Assembly (NCBI GenBank): GCA_046155505.1 | Contig: JBJXFK010000274.1 | Location: 1-37,067 of the forward strand | DNA length: 37,067 nt | Direction: 5' to 3' | Origin: JBJXFK01 sp046155505 | Lineage (GTDB): Bacteria > Planctomycetota > Phycisphaerae > UBA1845 > Fen-1342 | Shown here: piece after piece, positions 18,401-25,976 of the stretch | How positions within the stretch are numbered: the stretch's first letter is position 1 | Layout: every line of letters begins with the position of its first letter | The notes under the pieces: generated by a model | Databases searched by the model: none | Seen by the model: the letters and a program-made list of their open reading frames with translations, nothing else | Told to the model about the DNA's origin: nothing | Made by a program: the position numbers and the translations under genes

Positions 18401-18916
18401 CTTGTCCCGCATCTCCCGCTGCCACTGAAAGCTCAGGTTGGCGGGAGTGACGATGAGCGTTCGCTTGACGAGTCCGCGGGCTTTCATCTCCTTCAGCAGC
18501 AAGCCGGCCATGATGGTCTTGCCGGCACCGGGATCATCCGCGAGGAGGAACCGGATGCGCGGTAACCGCATGAAGTAGTCGTAGACGGCCTCCAGCTGGT
18601 GCGGAAGCGGATCGACCCGCGCGATAGAGAGCGAAAAGTATGGATCGTACTCAAACGCCAACCCAAGACGCTGCGCTTCGACTCCCAGCCGGAAGAGTCG
18701 AGCGTCTCCGTCGAACGGCCCAACCGGTGGCGCTATGGAGAGTTGCTCAAGTTGCTCGAGCGTAATCACGGGATCAAAAAAGCGGCTCGACTGTATGCCT
18801 CGGCCGATCAACCGGATTGCGGACGCCATGTCTACGACGGCGCTCAACTCGATCGGCTCCGGAATCAGGGGGCCGCGAATAATCGCGCCCGGAACGAGTG
18901 ATGTCCGGTTGTTCAA
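15467..18916 (-). CDS. SNF2-type DEAD/H helicase with C-terminal DUF3883
   Basis: The 1149-aa product opens with VPGAIIRGPLIPEPIELSAV and IRLIGRG, then a superfamily-2 helicase core. Visible motifs are LPHQLEAV (~104), Walker A DDPGAGKTIMAGLL (127-140), TLIVTPANLSFQWQ, DEAH (228-231), TATPHKGD and, in the second lobe, LVATEAAGEGINLQFC with RVGRIHRYGQ. The C-terminus (GFDLISRRP, VEVRFIEVKGRAG, LKNDYWLYVVF) is DUF3883, a domain often found in defence-linked helicases. The likely start is TTG 18916, since the conserved N-terminal segment begins within ten residues and no ATG lies upstream. As first gene it heads the cluster. It may translocate on or remodel DNA to sense or block foreign DNA. Confidence 0.9.
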   Translation of the reverse strand: MNNRTSLVPGAIIRGPLIPEPIELSAVVDMASAIRLIGRGIQSSRFFDPVITLEQLEQLSIAPPVGPFDGDARLFRLGVEAQRLGLAFEYDPYFSLSIARVDPLPHQLEAVYDYFMRLPRIRFLLADDPGAGKTIMAGLLLKEMKARGLVKRTLIVTPANLSFQWQREMRDKFRESFKIVRSTELRSNYGVNPWQEMDQAITSVSWVSRIDDARESLFRSRWDLVIVDEAHKMSAYAEDRKTLAYRLGEALSSMTDHYLLMTATPHKGDPENFRRFLALLDPDVYGSVQSLEEATRQNEAPFYLRRTKEALVTFPHPETGEVKKLFTKREVRTAAFELDGDELEFYEQLTRYVEDQSIQAAAENATRGRAVGFTMAMLQRRMASTVHAVRKTLERMRDKRQKILDDPEAFRRAQIEKQLPDDFDDLPEEEREELIAELEDAVASLDPAALRSEIARLGALIDHARNLERREVESKLTKLRAVLTELNIFRDRDTKLIVFTEHKDSLDFLAGDGKDGRPLGKLIEWGLTVAQIHGGMKIGDRDTPGTRIYAERDFREAAQVLVATEAAGEGINLQFCWTMVNYDIPWNPIRLEQRVGRIHRYGQERNCTVVNFVAVNTREGRVLQKLLDRLKEIRRELGTDQVFDVVGEIFPSNLLDRLFRELYLRRTDLPSVEERIVREVDAQKFRQITDSALEGLARRELNLSHIVAKSIEARERRLVPEVIEQFFGEAAPVAGMVPKPISKAGHTYRVGKTSRLLLTIGDRLEPRFGKLGREYGKIAFDKQELKDDPTLEWVTPGHPLFEAVRDYTAGIADDHLRRGAVFFDLHRTEPSVLELFGASIKDGRGQTLHRQLYVVETRSGGHRTLRAPTVFLDISPAPIGTTVPTGDPDMHDRAAAERFLLEQRLAAWRDEIVADRQKQLSMVARHVEISLNALLDRQQRQFADYHERRAADPTVPGIDGLIAQAEQHLDELNNRLDNRRRELEMEGHCTIADLTHMGRAWVLPHPQRDAPDLAPMVQNAEIERIAIRIATEHEEARGCIVESVESQNRGFDLISRRPHPEDPKTAVEVRFIEVKGRAGVGEIAVTSNEYRAAERLKNDYWLYVVFDCATQPRLHLVQNPARLGWQPITKVEHYSVGPAIILAESEPHS

Positions 18917-19425
18917 GTTCGTGGTCCGTGTCGCGAGTATTGGCGCTGAACTGATCTATCGCTCCGCCGCATTCTGATTGAGGCACCGAAAACTCGCAAG
19001 CTGTCCTATGATGCGCTCGATCTCACCGCAGCGATCAGCGTGAGCGGGCTGGTTGCGGAGTGACGTGCTTTCGCACGAGGTTCAACTGAATCAGATCGAA
19101 CGTCTGCTCAACGAATTGCGTGGAAACTGAGTGATACGGGTCGCTCTTGCACGGGACGCGTCACCTTGACTTCCCCGCCGACCCACGCCCTCGTTTACGC
19201 AACTCGATCGCGCCGCGCGATGTTGCGAGGTACGTTCGAGCGGCTGTCCGCGATCCGGACTGGCGATGTACAGGCCATACTCTCGTACTCTTTGGCTACG
19301 CAACTACCGCCGTTACTCGCGGACTTTTGACGGGAGTGCAAGACGTGCAAGGTTTGTCGAAACAGCGGCAGAATCCCGAGAAACCCTCGGGAAACTCGCA
19401 CGATGTCACGAGGTCGGAAGTCGTC
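18917..19425. other. Gene-free stretch between helicase and tRNA-like fragment
   Basis: No convincing gene is seen. The minus-strand leader of the helicase operon should lie at 18917-19020, but no clear promoter stands out. A short plus-strand frame near 19062-19130 (VLSHEVQLNQIERLLNELRGN then stop) looks protein-like and may be the tail of a decayed gene. A perfect 7-bp hairpin TCCCGAG-aaacc-CTCGGGA lies at 19374-19392 without a T tract. Confidence 0.4.
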
Positions 19426-19467
19426 TTCGTAAAGCCGAGGTTATGGGTTCAACTCCCATCATCGGCT
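19426..19467 (+). tRNA. tRNA-Thr(CGU)-like 3' half, probable attachment site
   Basis: From an anticodon loop TTCGTAA (anticodon CGT at 19428-19430) the sequence runs through a 5-nt variable region AGGTT and a perfect T arm ATGGG-TTCAACT-CCCAT. It ends in an acceptor 3' strand CATCGGC plus T. This matches the 3' half of a tRNA-Thr(CGU). The 5' half is not present in foldable form: the preceding bases neither pair with the anticodon stem nor give a D arm, although CGATG at 19401-19405 could be a trace of the acceptor. A 3' half starting at the anticodon loop is the usual footprint of a tyrosine-recombinase att site. Confidence 0.6.
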
Positions 19468-19541
19468 GTGGCCACAAGCCCAGCCCCTGGCGCGACTTGC
19501 GCCAACCTGCCGACGCCGTGCAGTGACGATTCCGGGTTGAA

Positions 19542-19565
19542 ACCGGGAGTACAAGTACTCCCGGT
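19542..19565 (+). terminator. Strong stem-loop between tRNA fragment and integrase
   Basis: ACCGGGAGTA-caag-TACTCCCGGT is a perfect 10-bp stem with a four-base loop, followed by CTTTG. It may terminate transcription from the tRNA side, or act as a leader hairpin of the integrase gene, whose AGGAG starts a few bases later. The T tract is weak, so termination is not certain. Confidence 0.5.
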
Positions 19566-19585
19566 CTTTGACAGGAGTAACGTCA

Positions 19586-20227
19586 ATGCAAGGTAAGCAA
19601 CACTTGCCGATTCCCAAATTGCGTTTTCACAAGGCCAGCGGCAAAGCCGCCGTGATGCTCGATGGGAAGTATCACTATCTCGGCGCTTATGGATCAGACG
19701 AAGCGCAGCAGCGCTACGACCGCATGATCGCCGAGTGGCTCGCCAACCGGCGCACAACGACCGGCACCGAAGCCGCGCGACTGCAACTCGACAAGGCCGA
19801 GCGGGCAACGGCGCTCGCGGCGCAGTGCGTCGACGACGCGGTCGGGGCGCTAACGGTCGATGAGGTGCTCGCCGCGTACTGGACGTTTGCGGAGGGCCGG
19901 TATGTCCGCGACGGCAAGCCCCTGCGCGAACTCGGTCACATCAAGAAGGCCATGCGGCCGGTGCGGAAGCTCTACGGCAGTTCGCTCGCAGCGAGTTTCG
20001 GGCCGCGGGCGTTGAAGCTGGTGCGAGCGCAGTTCATGGCCGCCGGCAGTTCGCGTACTCATATTAACCAGCAGGTCGCTCGGATCGTGCGCATCTGGAA
20101 ATGGGCGGCGGGCGAAGAGCTGGTGCCTTCGGCGAACTGGCAGGCGCTGACCAGCGTGCCTGGTCTGCGACATGCTGGGGCCCGGTCCCGCCGCCGAGTG
20201 AAGGACGCGGCTTCTACGCCATCTTGA
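19586..20227 (+). pseudogene. Tyrosine recombinase (phage-type integrase), N-terminal part only
   Basis: The 213-aa frame starts at ATG 19586 with AGGAG 8 nt upstream. Residues ~1-60 (LPKLRFHKASGKAAVMLDGKYHYLG type) form an AP2-like DNA-binding head. Residues ~95-200 form the SAM-like core-binding domain (LTVDEVLAAYWTFAEGRYV, INQQVARIVRIWKWAAGEELV). It stops after SVPGLRHAG, where intact planctomycete integrases continue with a ~200-residue catalytic domain carrying R-H-R-Y. That domain is absent, so the protein cannot recombine. It lies ~120 bp from the tRNA-like fragment, the expected position for an integrase of an element using that site. The trailing residues (RSRRRVKDAASTPS) look out of frame. 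Confidence 0.75.
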
Positions 20228-20248
20228 CTCAACAGAACTGGATTTTCG

Positions 20249-20277
20249 TTGACGGAGCTATTGACACTCGCTATCTT
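20249..20277 (+). promoter_or_regulatory. Candidate sigma70-type promoter
   Basis: TTGACG (20249-20254) and TATCTT (20272-20277) are separated by exactly 17 bp, close to the consensus TTGACA/TATAAT. It lies just downstream of the truncated integrase and 60 bp upstream of the ATG of the secreted protein at 20337. Confidence 0.5.
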
Positions 20278-20336
20278 TCATTTTGCTCAAGTCCGTTGGG
20301 TTATCCGCACTAGTATTGCAATATGCAAGCGATCGA

Positions 20337-21524
20337 ATGCGCAGAAGATTGCGCGCTGGCGTCCGATCGCTCGCGCAGCGGTACCTGCTCGGAGGAGCAG
20401 TGCTCGCGGGTCTCTGCGGCTTTGCGCACCCGGTGCGTGCGGACTGTGGCGGGTCGCTCTTGGTGTTGAATCACAGCTTTGAGAAACCCGTCCTCGCAGA
20501 CGGCGGTGTCTCGCTCAACGTTGTCCCCGACTGGACCATCATCCCGCCGCCGGTTCCCTTCGTGCTTGATCTCGGAATATGGAATCCGCCGGCCAGCGCT
20601 CATAATGGAACGGTTCCGGACGGACAGCAAACCGCCTGGTCCAATCGCGGCACCCTGGTACAGTTCACAAATCATCGATTCGAGCTCGGATACACCTATA
20701 CGCTTGAGGTCGAAGTCGGCGATCGGACTGACACAGAGTTCCTCGGTGCGATCGTCGCCATGAGCGGCCCCGGGGGCGCGGGCATCAGCAGCGTCACCGT
20801 TTCTTCCGTACCGGAAGGGGGCTTCGCAACGGCAACGGTTGTGATAACGCCGGAGCCGGGTGATCTGTTCATCGGCCAGTTCATTCAGATCGCAGTCGCG
20901 CCGATCCTTAATCAGACTCCCAACTTTCAGGCAGCGTTTGACAACGTTCGGCTGACGCGATCCGTTGCGACAAACGGCGGTTGCTTGAATCGCTTGGTGT
21001 GCGACTCAATTCGCTCGCAAGCCGACGGCGGCGGCGACGACTACTCGAGCGAACAAGGCGCGCGGACGTTCCTTCCGCCGGGACCAAACGCCCAAAGCCG
21101 CAAGACGATTCAGGATTACTCAGGTCGCACGTATGTGGCGGGAGATGGGGTACCTGAGTTCGGAGGCGGTCCGACCTACACCGTCATTCGTTACGCGGAC
21201 GATGGCACGCTCGATGAGACGTTTCCGACGCAACAATCGCCATACTACCTGAGCTTGCCGAACCCGCTGCGCACGCGACGGTTGGTGGATGTGGCCGTCG
21301 GCCCGGACGACGAACTGTACATTCTGAGCGAAATCGACAATGTGGACGTCGAGATCGTGAAATTCACTTCTACAGGTTCCGTGTCTACCGTGATACCGAA
21401 TGCCGCCGCCGGCAGCATTGCGGTCAACGGCGAGTACTACCTCTACTCCACTTTTTTTGATCGCGGAACGGGTGAGCATGTCACGCGGCGCGAGGAGCTC
21501 GATGCGACCTCTTCGGACTGGTAG
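20337..21524 (+). CDS. Secreted protein, N-terminal part of a frame-split gene
   Basis: The 395-aa frame has a clear signal peptide (RSLAQRYLLGGAVLAGLCG, cleavage likely near PVRADC). Residues ~45-215 form a beta-sandwich-like module opening with LLVLNHSFEKP and ending in FDNVRLTR, similar to choice-of-anchor/carbohydrate-binding-like domains. Propeller-like strands then appear (YTVIRYADDGTLDETF, LVDVAVGPDDELYILSE). It stops abruptly at SSDW without the C-terminal tag of its neighbours, while the next frame supplies IPT, beta-helix and dockerin domains but lacks a signal peptide. The two are most simply one gene broken by a frameshift; a T7 run at 21452-21458 lies close to the break. The frame also has a TTG start at 20283; ATG 20337 fits the signal peptide better. 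No good ribosome-binding site is seen. Confidence 0.75.
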   Translation: MRRRLRAGVRSLAQRYLLGGAVLAGLCGFAHPVRADCGGSLLVLNHSFEKPVLADGGVSLNVVPDWTIIPPPVPFVLDLGIWNPPASAHNGTVPDGQQTAWSNRGTLVQFTNHRFELGYTYTLEVEVGDRTDTEFLGAIVAMSGPGGAGISSVTVSSVPEGGFATATVVITPEPGDLFIGQFIQIAVAPILNQTPNFQAAFDNVRLTRSVATNGGCLNRLVCDSIRSQADGGGDDYSSEQGARTFLPPGPNAQSRKTIQDYSGRTYVAGDGVPEFGGGPTYTVIRYADDGTLDETFPTQQSPYYLSLPNPLRTRRLVDVAVGPDDELYILSEIDNVDVEIVKFTSTGSVSTVIPNAAAGSIAVNGEYYLYSTFFDRGTGEHVTRREELDATSSDW

Positions 21525-21576
21525 CGACGCGAGGCGGAAACACTCGCGCCGAGCCGCAAGAGTCTGGTCGTGGTCG

Positions 21577-24288
21577 ATGCGCGTGATCGGGTCGAACACC
21601 TCCGCCCCAGAAGTGTCGGGGTTGAGCCGCAGCGCGGTATGCGCCTATTTGTACGATCAGCGTCGCGTTGACGGTCCGAATCCCGGTGATATCGCGGCTG
21701 TCCGCGCCGAATTCGCGACGTTCGCCTACGGTTCGACACCGATCGTGTTTCACGGACGGCGATTCCGCGCCCCGACCGAGAACAATGTCCGGGCGGTGTT
21801 CTGGCTGTCCGGCCAGCAATTCTCACTTCCGACTACATGGCTTGATGACGGTCAAGTGCTGGTGCAGTTCCCGAACTATTTGCGCCTCGTGCCCGGTATT
21901 GGACGATTCTCGGTCGTAACCGACTGCCTTGATGGCGACGGCAATCCGATCCCCGAGTCCAACACGATCGACTTCGCGATCGAAGCCCCGCGTCCGCGCA
22001 TCTCGGCCGTCGCGCCGAATATGTGGTCCGCCGATCCGGACTTCCTCAACACCGCCCTGGTACTCGATGACGGCTTCAACCCGCGCGGTGGCGACAGCTA
22101 CATCGCGCGGCGAGACTACTACATTCAGCTTCGATCGCTTTGGCAGACCTGGGCGGACGGGCCGGTAGCTCTCATGAGCGAGCTCTTGCCGCAGTTTGAT
22201 TTTGACGCGATACCGACCCGACCGGCGATTGTGTGGACCGAGGTCGACGCCAGCGGCGTGCCGATCGCGGGCCTCGCGCTGCGCCCGTTCGGTAAAGCGT
22301 TCGCCGAACCGGTCGATTCGGGCAAGCTCGTTTCACAGATTCCGGGCGTCTATTACAACATGCCTAAGCGTGTGCAGATTCAGCTCTTGTCGCCGGGGCC
22401 CGGTGGCGGACTTTCGAATTCACTGCCGTTGATGATCTCCGCGCCGCAGCCTGTCATCAATGCGGCCGACGGTCTGCGTCCCGCGACCGCGGAGCCCGGC
22501 GCGGCAGCGTCGCGACTGCTGATACGCGGACCCGAGAACGTCCCCGATCCGGATGATCTCGGATTCCAGGGCAACTTCAACGCCGCATGCCTTGTCCGCT
22601 GGGATGGCGTCGAAGTGCCGACCATGTTCCTCGATTCATCGCGGCTCATGGCCGAGATTTCGGGCGCACAACTTACCCCAGGAGCGCACAACGTTACGGT
22701 GTACACGCCGGATCGGGGAACGATTTACTTCAATCCGTATCTGCCCGATTGCGACGAGGAGAACCCCACGGAGGAGTGCTTCGCACCCAGCGGCGGTCTA
22801 TCGAATGCCGTGGTGTTCAACGTGCAATACAGCGTACCGACGATTCGGCTCGACGATCCGGGCACTGCAGCCGAGGACAACGGCCTGTCGCCGAACTGCT
22901 TCTCGCAGTTTCTGTTGGATATGATGCCGCTCGTCTCGCCTGACTCTGGATTCAGCAATGAGCTAAATATCGCCGGTACCGGATTCGCTCCGGCTTCGGT
23001 CGTGCATTGGAATGGGCAGCCGCGCGCCACGACGTTTGTGTCTTCGACGCAGATCAAGGCACAACTTCTGCCCGAAGACTTGCGCGTTGTGGGTCAGTAC
23101 CCGGTTTGGGTCGCCAATCCCGCACCGGGCGGCGGCGTGAGCAATGGCGTGAACGCGTGCGTTACTGCCGTGCCGCCCACGCTGACAGTGGACGACGATG
23201 GCCCTGCCGACAGCTCGACCATACAGCAGGCGATCGACATCGCCGCGCTCGTCAACGCGCTCGTCCCGCCGGGAGATCCGCCCGCCGTGACGGAAATTGT
23301 CGTCCGCCCGGGAACATACTATGAAAACGTCAATCTTTGCGGTGCAGCAATCTTGCTTCGCAGCGAAACCGCCGGCAGCGGCGCGAACGACACGATCGTG
23401 GACGGAGGCGGCAACGGTCCGGCAATTCGGGCGGTCAGCGGTGAAGGACCGACGACGATCGTCAGCGGGCTGACGTTTACGAACGGTTCATCCGCTGGTG
23501 GCGGCGCGGCGCATGTATTGAGCGCGAGCCCGACCTTTCAGCGATGCCGGTTCCGCAACAGCATCTCGCAGTCGCAGGGCGGCGCGATCGATCTTGTCTT
23601 TTCCAGCAGCTTGGTCGAAGGGTGCCTGATCGAAGCGTGCCGATCCAACAACGCCGGAGGTGGCGCCTACGCGTTCGGCGGCTCGCCGACGCTCGTCAAC
23701 TGCACGCTCTTCGGCAACAACGCTGACGCGGTCGGTGGAGGAGTCTTCCATGCCGGCGGCGGTGGGCAGTTGACGATGGGCAATTGCATCGTGTGGGGCA
23801 ACGCGGCTCCGGCGGTGCCGTCAGTCGGAGGCGTCGTCAGTGCTTCGTATTCACTCGTGCAGGGTGGTGTGAGCGGGGACGGCAACATTGACGCCGCCCC
23901 GCGTTTCGTAAGTGCGCCGTCCGACTTGGCTCTTGGATCGAACTCGCCCGCAATCGATGCCGGAAGCAACGCGCTCGTGTCTGCCGGAGTCGCAAATGAC
24001 CTCCTCGGACAGCCCCGATTCTTCAATGATACGAACGTGCCCGACACAGGATCCGGATCATCGCCGCTCGTAGACATGGGATGCCTAGAGCGGAAGACCC
24101 AGGGCGACCCGATGTGTCCGGCTGACATCAACGGCGATCAGGCGATCAAACTCACGGACCTGGCCATCTTGCTCACGCACTTCGGAGGCGCGGGAATGCC
24201 GGGCGAAGGTGATGTCGACGGTGACGGCGTCATTACTCTGGCTGATTTGGCGATTCTGTTGTCGGCTTTCGGCACAAATTGCGCATGA
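21577..24288 (+). CDS. IPT/TIG - beta-helix - dockerin-like protein, C-terminal part of the split gene
   Basis: The frame is open from at least 21400; coding quality (GC-rich third positions) looks good from about ATG 21577, giving 903 aa. It lacks a signal peptide. Several IPT/TIG-like immunoglobulin modules come first (SPIVFHGRRF-like strands; FSNELNIAGTGFAPASVVHWNG with SSTQIKAQL). Residues ~537-825 are a right-handed parallel beta-helix with the usual opening TVDDDGPADSSTIQQAIDIA, GTYYENV, and repeats such as GGGAYAFGGSPTLVNCTLF. The end (CPADINGDQAIKLTDLAILL, GDVDGDGVITLADLAIL, FGTNCA) is a paired dockerin-like tag. Together with the frame ending at 21524 it would be a ~1300-residue secreted adhesin-like or surface protein. 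A sequencing indel, a mutation or true frameshifting could each explain the split. Confidence 0.75.
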   Translation: MRVIGSNTSAPEVSGLSRSAVCAYLYDQRRVDGPNPGDIAAVRAEFATFAYGSTPIVFHGRRFRAPTENNVRAVFWLSGQQFSLPTTWLDDGQVLVQFPNYLRLVPGIGRFSVVTDCLDGDGNPIPESNTIDFAIEAPRPRISAVAPNMWSADPDFLNTALVLDDGFNPRGGDSYIARRDYYIQLRSLWQTWADGPVALMSELLPQFDFDAIPTRPAIVWTEVDASGVPIAGLALRPFGKAFAEPVDSGKLVSQIPGVYYNMPKRVQIQLLSPGPGGGLSNSLPLMISAPQPVINAADGLRPATAEPGAAASRLLIRGPENVPDPDDLGFQGNFNAACLVRWDGVEVPTMFLDSSRLMAEISGAQLTPGAHNVTVYTPDRGTIYFNPYLPDCDEENPTEECFAPSGGLSNAVVFNVQYSVPTIRLDDPGTAAEDNGLSPNCFSQFLLDMMPLVSPDSGFSNELNIAGTGFAPASVVHWNGQPRATTFVSSTQIKAQLLPEDLRVVGQYPVWVANPAPGGGVSNGVNACVTAVPPTLTVDDDGPADSSTIQQAIDIAALVNALVPPGDPPAVTEIVVRPGTYYENVNLCGAAILLRSETAGSGANDTIVDGGGNGPAIRAVSGEGPTTIVSGLTFTNGSSAGGGAAHVLSASPTFQRCRFRNSISQSQGGAIDLVFSSSLVEGCLIEACRSNNAGGGAYAFGGSPTLVNCTLFGNNADAVGGGVFHAGGGGQLTMGNCIVWGNAAPAVPSVGGVVSASYSLVQGGVSGDGNIDAAPRFVSAPSDLALGSNSPAIDAGSNALVSAGVANDLLGQPRFFNDTNVPDTGSGSSPLVDMGCLERKTQGDPMCPADINGDQAIKLTDLAILLTHFGGAGMPGEGDVDGDGVITLADLAILLSAFGTNCA

Positions 24289-24587
24289 GCATGGTGAATT
24301 GATAGTACGCGCATGCGGTGCTCCTCGGCTCGGCTTTGTTTGTGCATAAGAGCTGAGTTGTAGAGCATCAGCGCGGTGGTTCTTATCGACTCGGCGGCTT
24401 CAAGCCTGGCGACCGCGTCCTGCAGGTCGTGGATCAGCTTGCGGGCCCTCTCGGCTACGTCGCTCGCGGCAAGCGCCGCCTCGTGTTCGATCCAATGCTT
24501 CAGGAAGTCGCGGTTCCCGTCGCGCAGCGCTTGCAGCCGTTCGTCCGCGATGCGCTTCGTCAGGGGCAGGTCGGTGGTCGTTTTCAT
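24138..24587 (-). CDS. Small alpha-helical hypothetical protein, 3' end antisense to the dockerin tag
   Basis: ATG 24587 has GGAGG 10 nt upstream. The first ~75 residues (KTTTDLPLTKRIADERL, then RKLIHDLQDAVARLEAAES) are amphipathic helix and coiled-coil with very GC-rich third positions, as expected for a real gene. Beyond about residue 85 codon quality drops, and the last 50 codons run antisense to the end of the secreted protein gene. The gene has probably lost its true 3' end and now reads into its neighbour. Function is unknown; charged helical proteins like this are common in mobile elements. Confidence 0.45.
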   Translation of the reverse strand: MKTTTDLPLTKRIADERLQALRDGNRDFLKHWIEHEAALAASDVAERARKLIHDLQDAVARLEAAESIRTTALMLYNSALMHKQSRAEEHRMRVLSIHHAHAQFVPKADNRIAKSARVMTPSPSTSPSPGIPAPPKCVSKMARSVSLIA

Positions 24588-24653
24588 GGCGTTCTGGCCT
24601 CCATTGGGTACGCCCCGTGCGTACATGCCAACAGTGCCATGACCGGGCCGCAC

Positions 24654-25115
24654 AGTCCACTCGGATTCCGAGAATTTGAAGAATATCTTGCGGATTCAGC
24701 GCCGCCAGACGCGGACCTCGGGCGAGAACGCTCTCGGCTAACGGATTGCAGCGTTGGGGTAACGAGTTCTCGGTGCCCGGTCACCCGGTAGCGAAACGCG
24801 GAAGGGCAATCTGCCCGTAGCGGGCCTGAACCACTCGTCGTGCGCGAGCATGGGTCGTTCGAAAAAAGGAGCGAAATGCTGTGCCTCGGTCGTCAACGAA
24901 CGCGGCGCGGCGACAGATCGCCAGGGCTGGTTGCAGCTGCTGCGAGCGGCCCTCGTGTCTTCCACCAACATGAGCACATGCGCGAGGTTTTGACGCGTTC
25001 AAGCGACCAGGCGCATCCGAGTTCCTCGGGCGCCGACTCAGCCGGTGCGTTCGGGCTAAATCTCGCGCCGAACGCACCGCAACACGCCATCGCGGGCATC
25101 CCGCGGCGACAAACG
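24654..25115. other. Gene-free stretch
   Basis: Short open frames exist on both strands but none has a ribosome-binding site, recognisable domain or stable codon bias. No repeat, RNA gene or clear terminator was seen. Confidence 0.4.
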
Positions 25116-25703
25116 TTACAAGATGGACACGTTGTCGATCTCGAGGTTCTGGCCGCCGATTTGTACGCGCTGAATCATCGCGCCGGCGAACGAGATCGTA
25201 ACGCTTCCCTCGATGAAGCCCGGGCCGACCGCAGTGAACGTGTGGTTTACGATCACGCCTGGGAACGCGGTCGGCGCGATCATCGGAAAGTCGGGCACGA
25301 CCTGCCACAGGGCCCCGGCCGTCGTCTGTACATACAAATTGATCGGCGAGCCGGTGTCGCGATAGTCAAAGGTCACCTGAACTGCGCCCGCCGGACGTAG
25401 TGAGAGAATGTTCGGCGCGACGTTCATCTGCGTCAGGCGCATCGTCGGCGTTCCGTTAAAACCGGCGACGAGGCGTGATGCGGTGCCGCCGCCGAACCAG
25501 GTGACGGGCGTAGGTCGAAACATGCGGCCCGCGAACTGTTCCATCGCTCCGGTCGTCATATCCAGCGCGCTGAACGTGCCGGCGACGGCAACCGGCCCGG
25601 GCAGCGCGACGACGTCGAACGTGACCGCGGCTGAGCTCGTCTGAGCAAGCGAAGAACCAACAATCGCCGTCGCCGCCATCGCGCGCATCTTCTGCGTCCA
25701 CAT
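25116..25703 (-). CDS. Small exported protein of unknown function
   Basis: The 195-aa product has a signal peptide (MWTQKMRAMAATAIVGSSLA, cleavage near TSSAA). A beta-rich body includes VTFDVVALPGPVAVAGTFS, VQVTFDYRDTG and a final QNLEIDNVSIL, resembling the beta-sandwich modules of PEP-type exported planctomycete proteins, but without a PEP-CTERM or dockerin tag. The longer open frame begins at 25814; ATG 25703 is chosen because AGGAG lies 7 nt upstream and the signal peptide begins there. It is divergent from the RTX-calpain gene, with a 273-nt shared upstream region. Confidence 0.8.
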   Translation of the reverse strand: MWTQKMRAMAATAIVGSSLAQTSSAAVTFDVVALPGPVAVAGTFSALDMTTGAMEQFAGRMFRPTPVTWFGGGTASRLVAGFNGTPTMRLTQMNVAPNILSLRPAGAVQVTFDYRDTGSPINLYVQTTAGALWQVVPDFPMIAPTAFPGVIVNHTFTAVGPGFIEGSVTISFAGAMIQRVQIGGQNLEIDNVSIL

Positions 25704-25976
25704 GTGAACACTCCTGTATTCTGAGACTCGCGTTCGCCGTCGCGCCGGACGAAGCACTCGCTTCGAACACTCGGCTGGGGCGTGCGTGCGAGAGGGATTG
25801 GGTTGAACGACCACGGTCTTGCGCGCCGCTCGGGCATGATCCGAATCAATCCGGAATTTCTTCTCGCGTGCAATCTTCCGGGGGCTTCATGCCAAATCAG
25901 GCTGGTCGAATGGGCGATCGGTTCGTGACCGATCCGCGCGTTGACCGAGTCATGTGCATGATCAAAGGAGAACCGG

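Noticed and set aside
5039..18916. Naming the cluster BREX or DISARM
   Set aside because: No PglZ, BrxL or DrmA/B/C-like proteins were recognised; only the helicase-plus-methylase theme is shared.
19398..19467. A complete functional tRNA-Thr
   Set aside because: The 3' half is good, but no D arm and no pairing anticodon stem can be formed from the preceding bases; acceptor 5' strand is mismatched.
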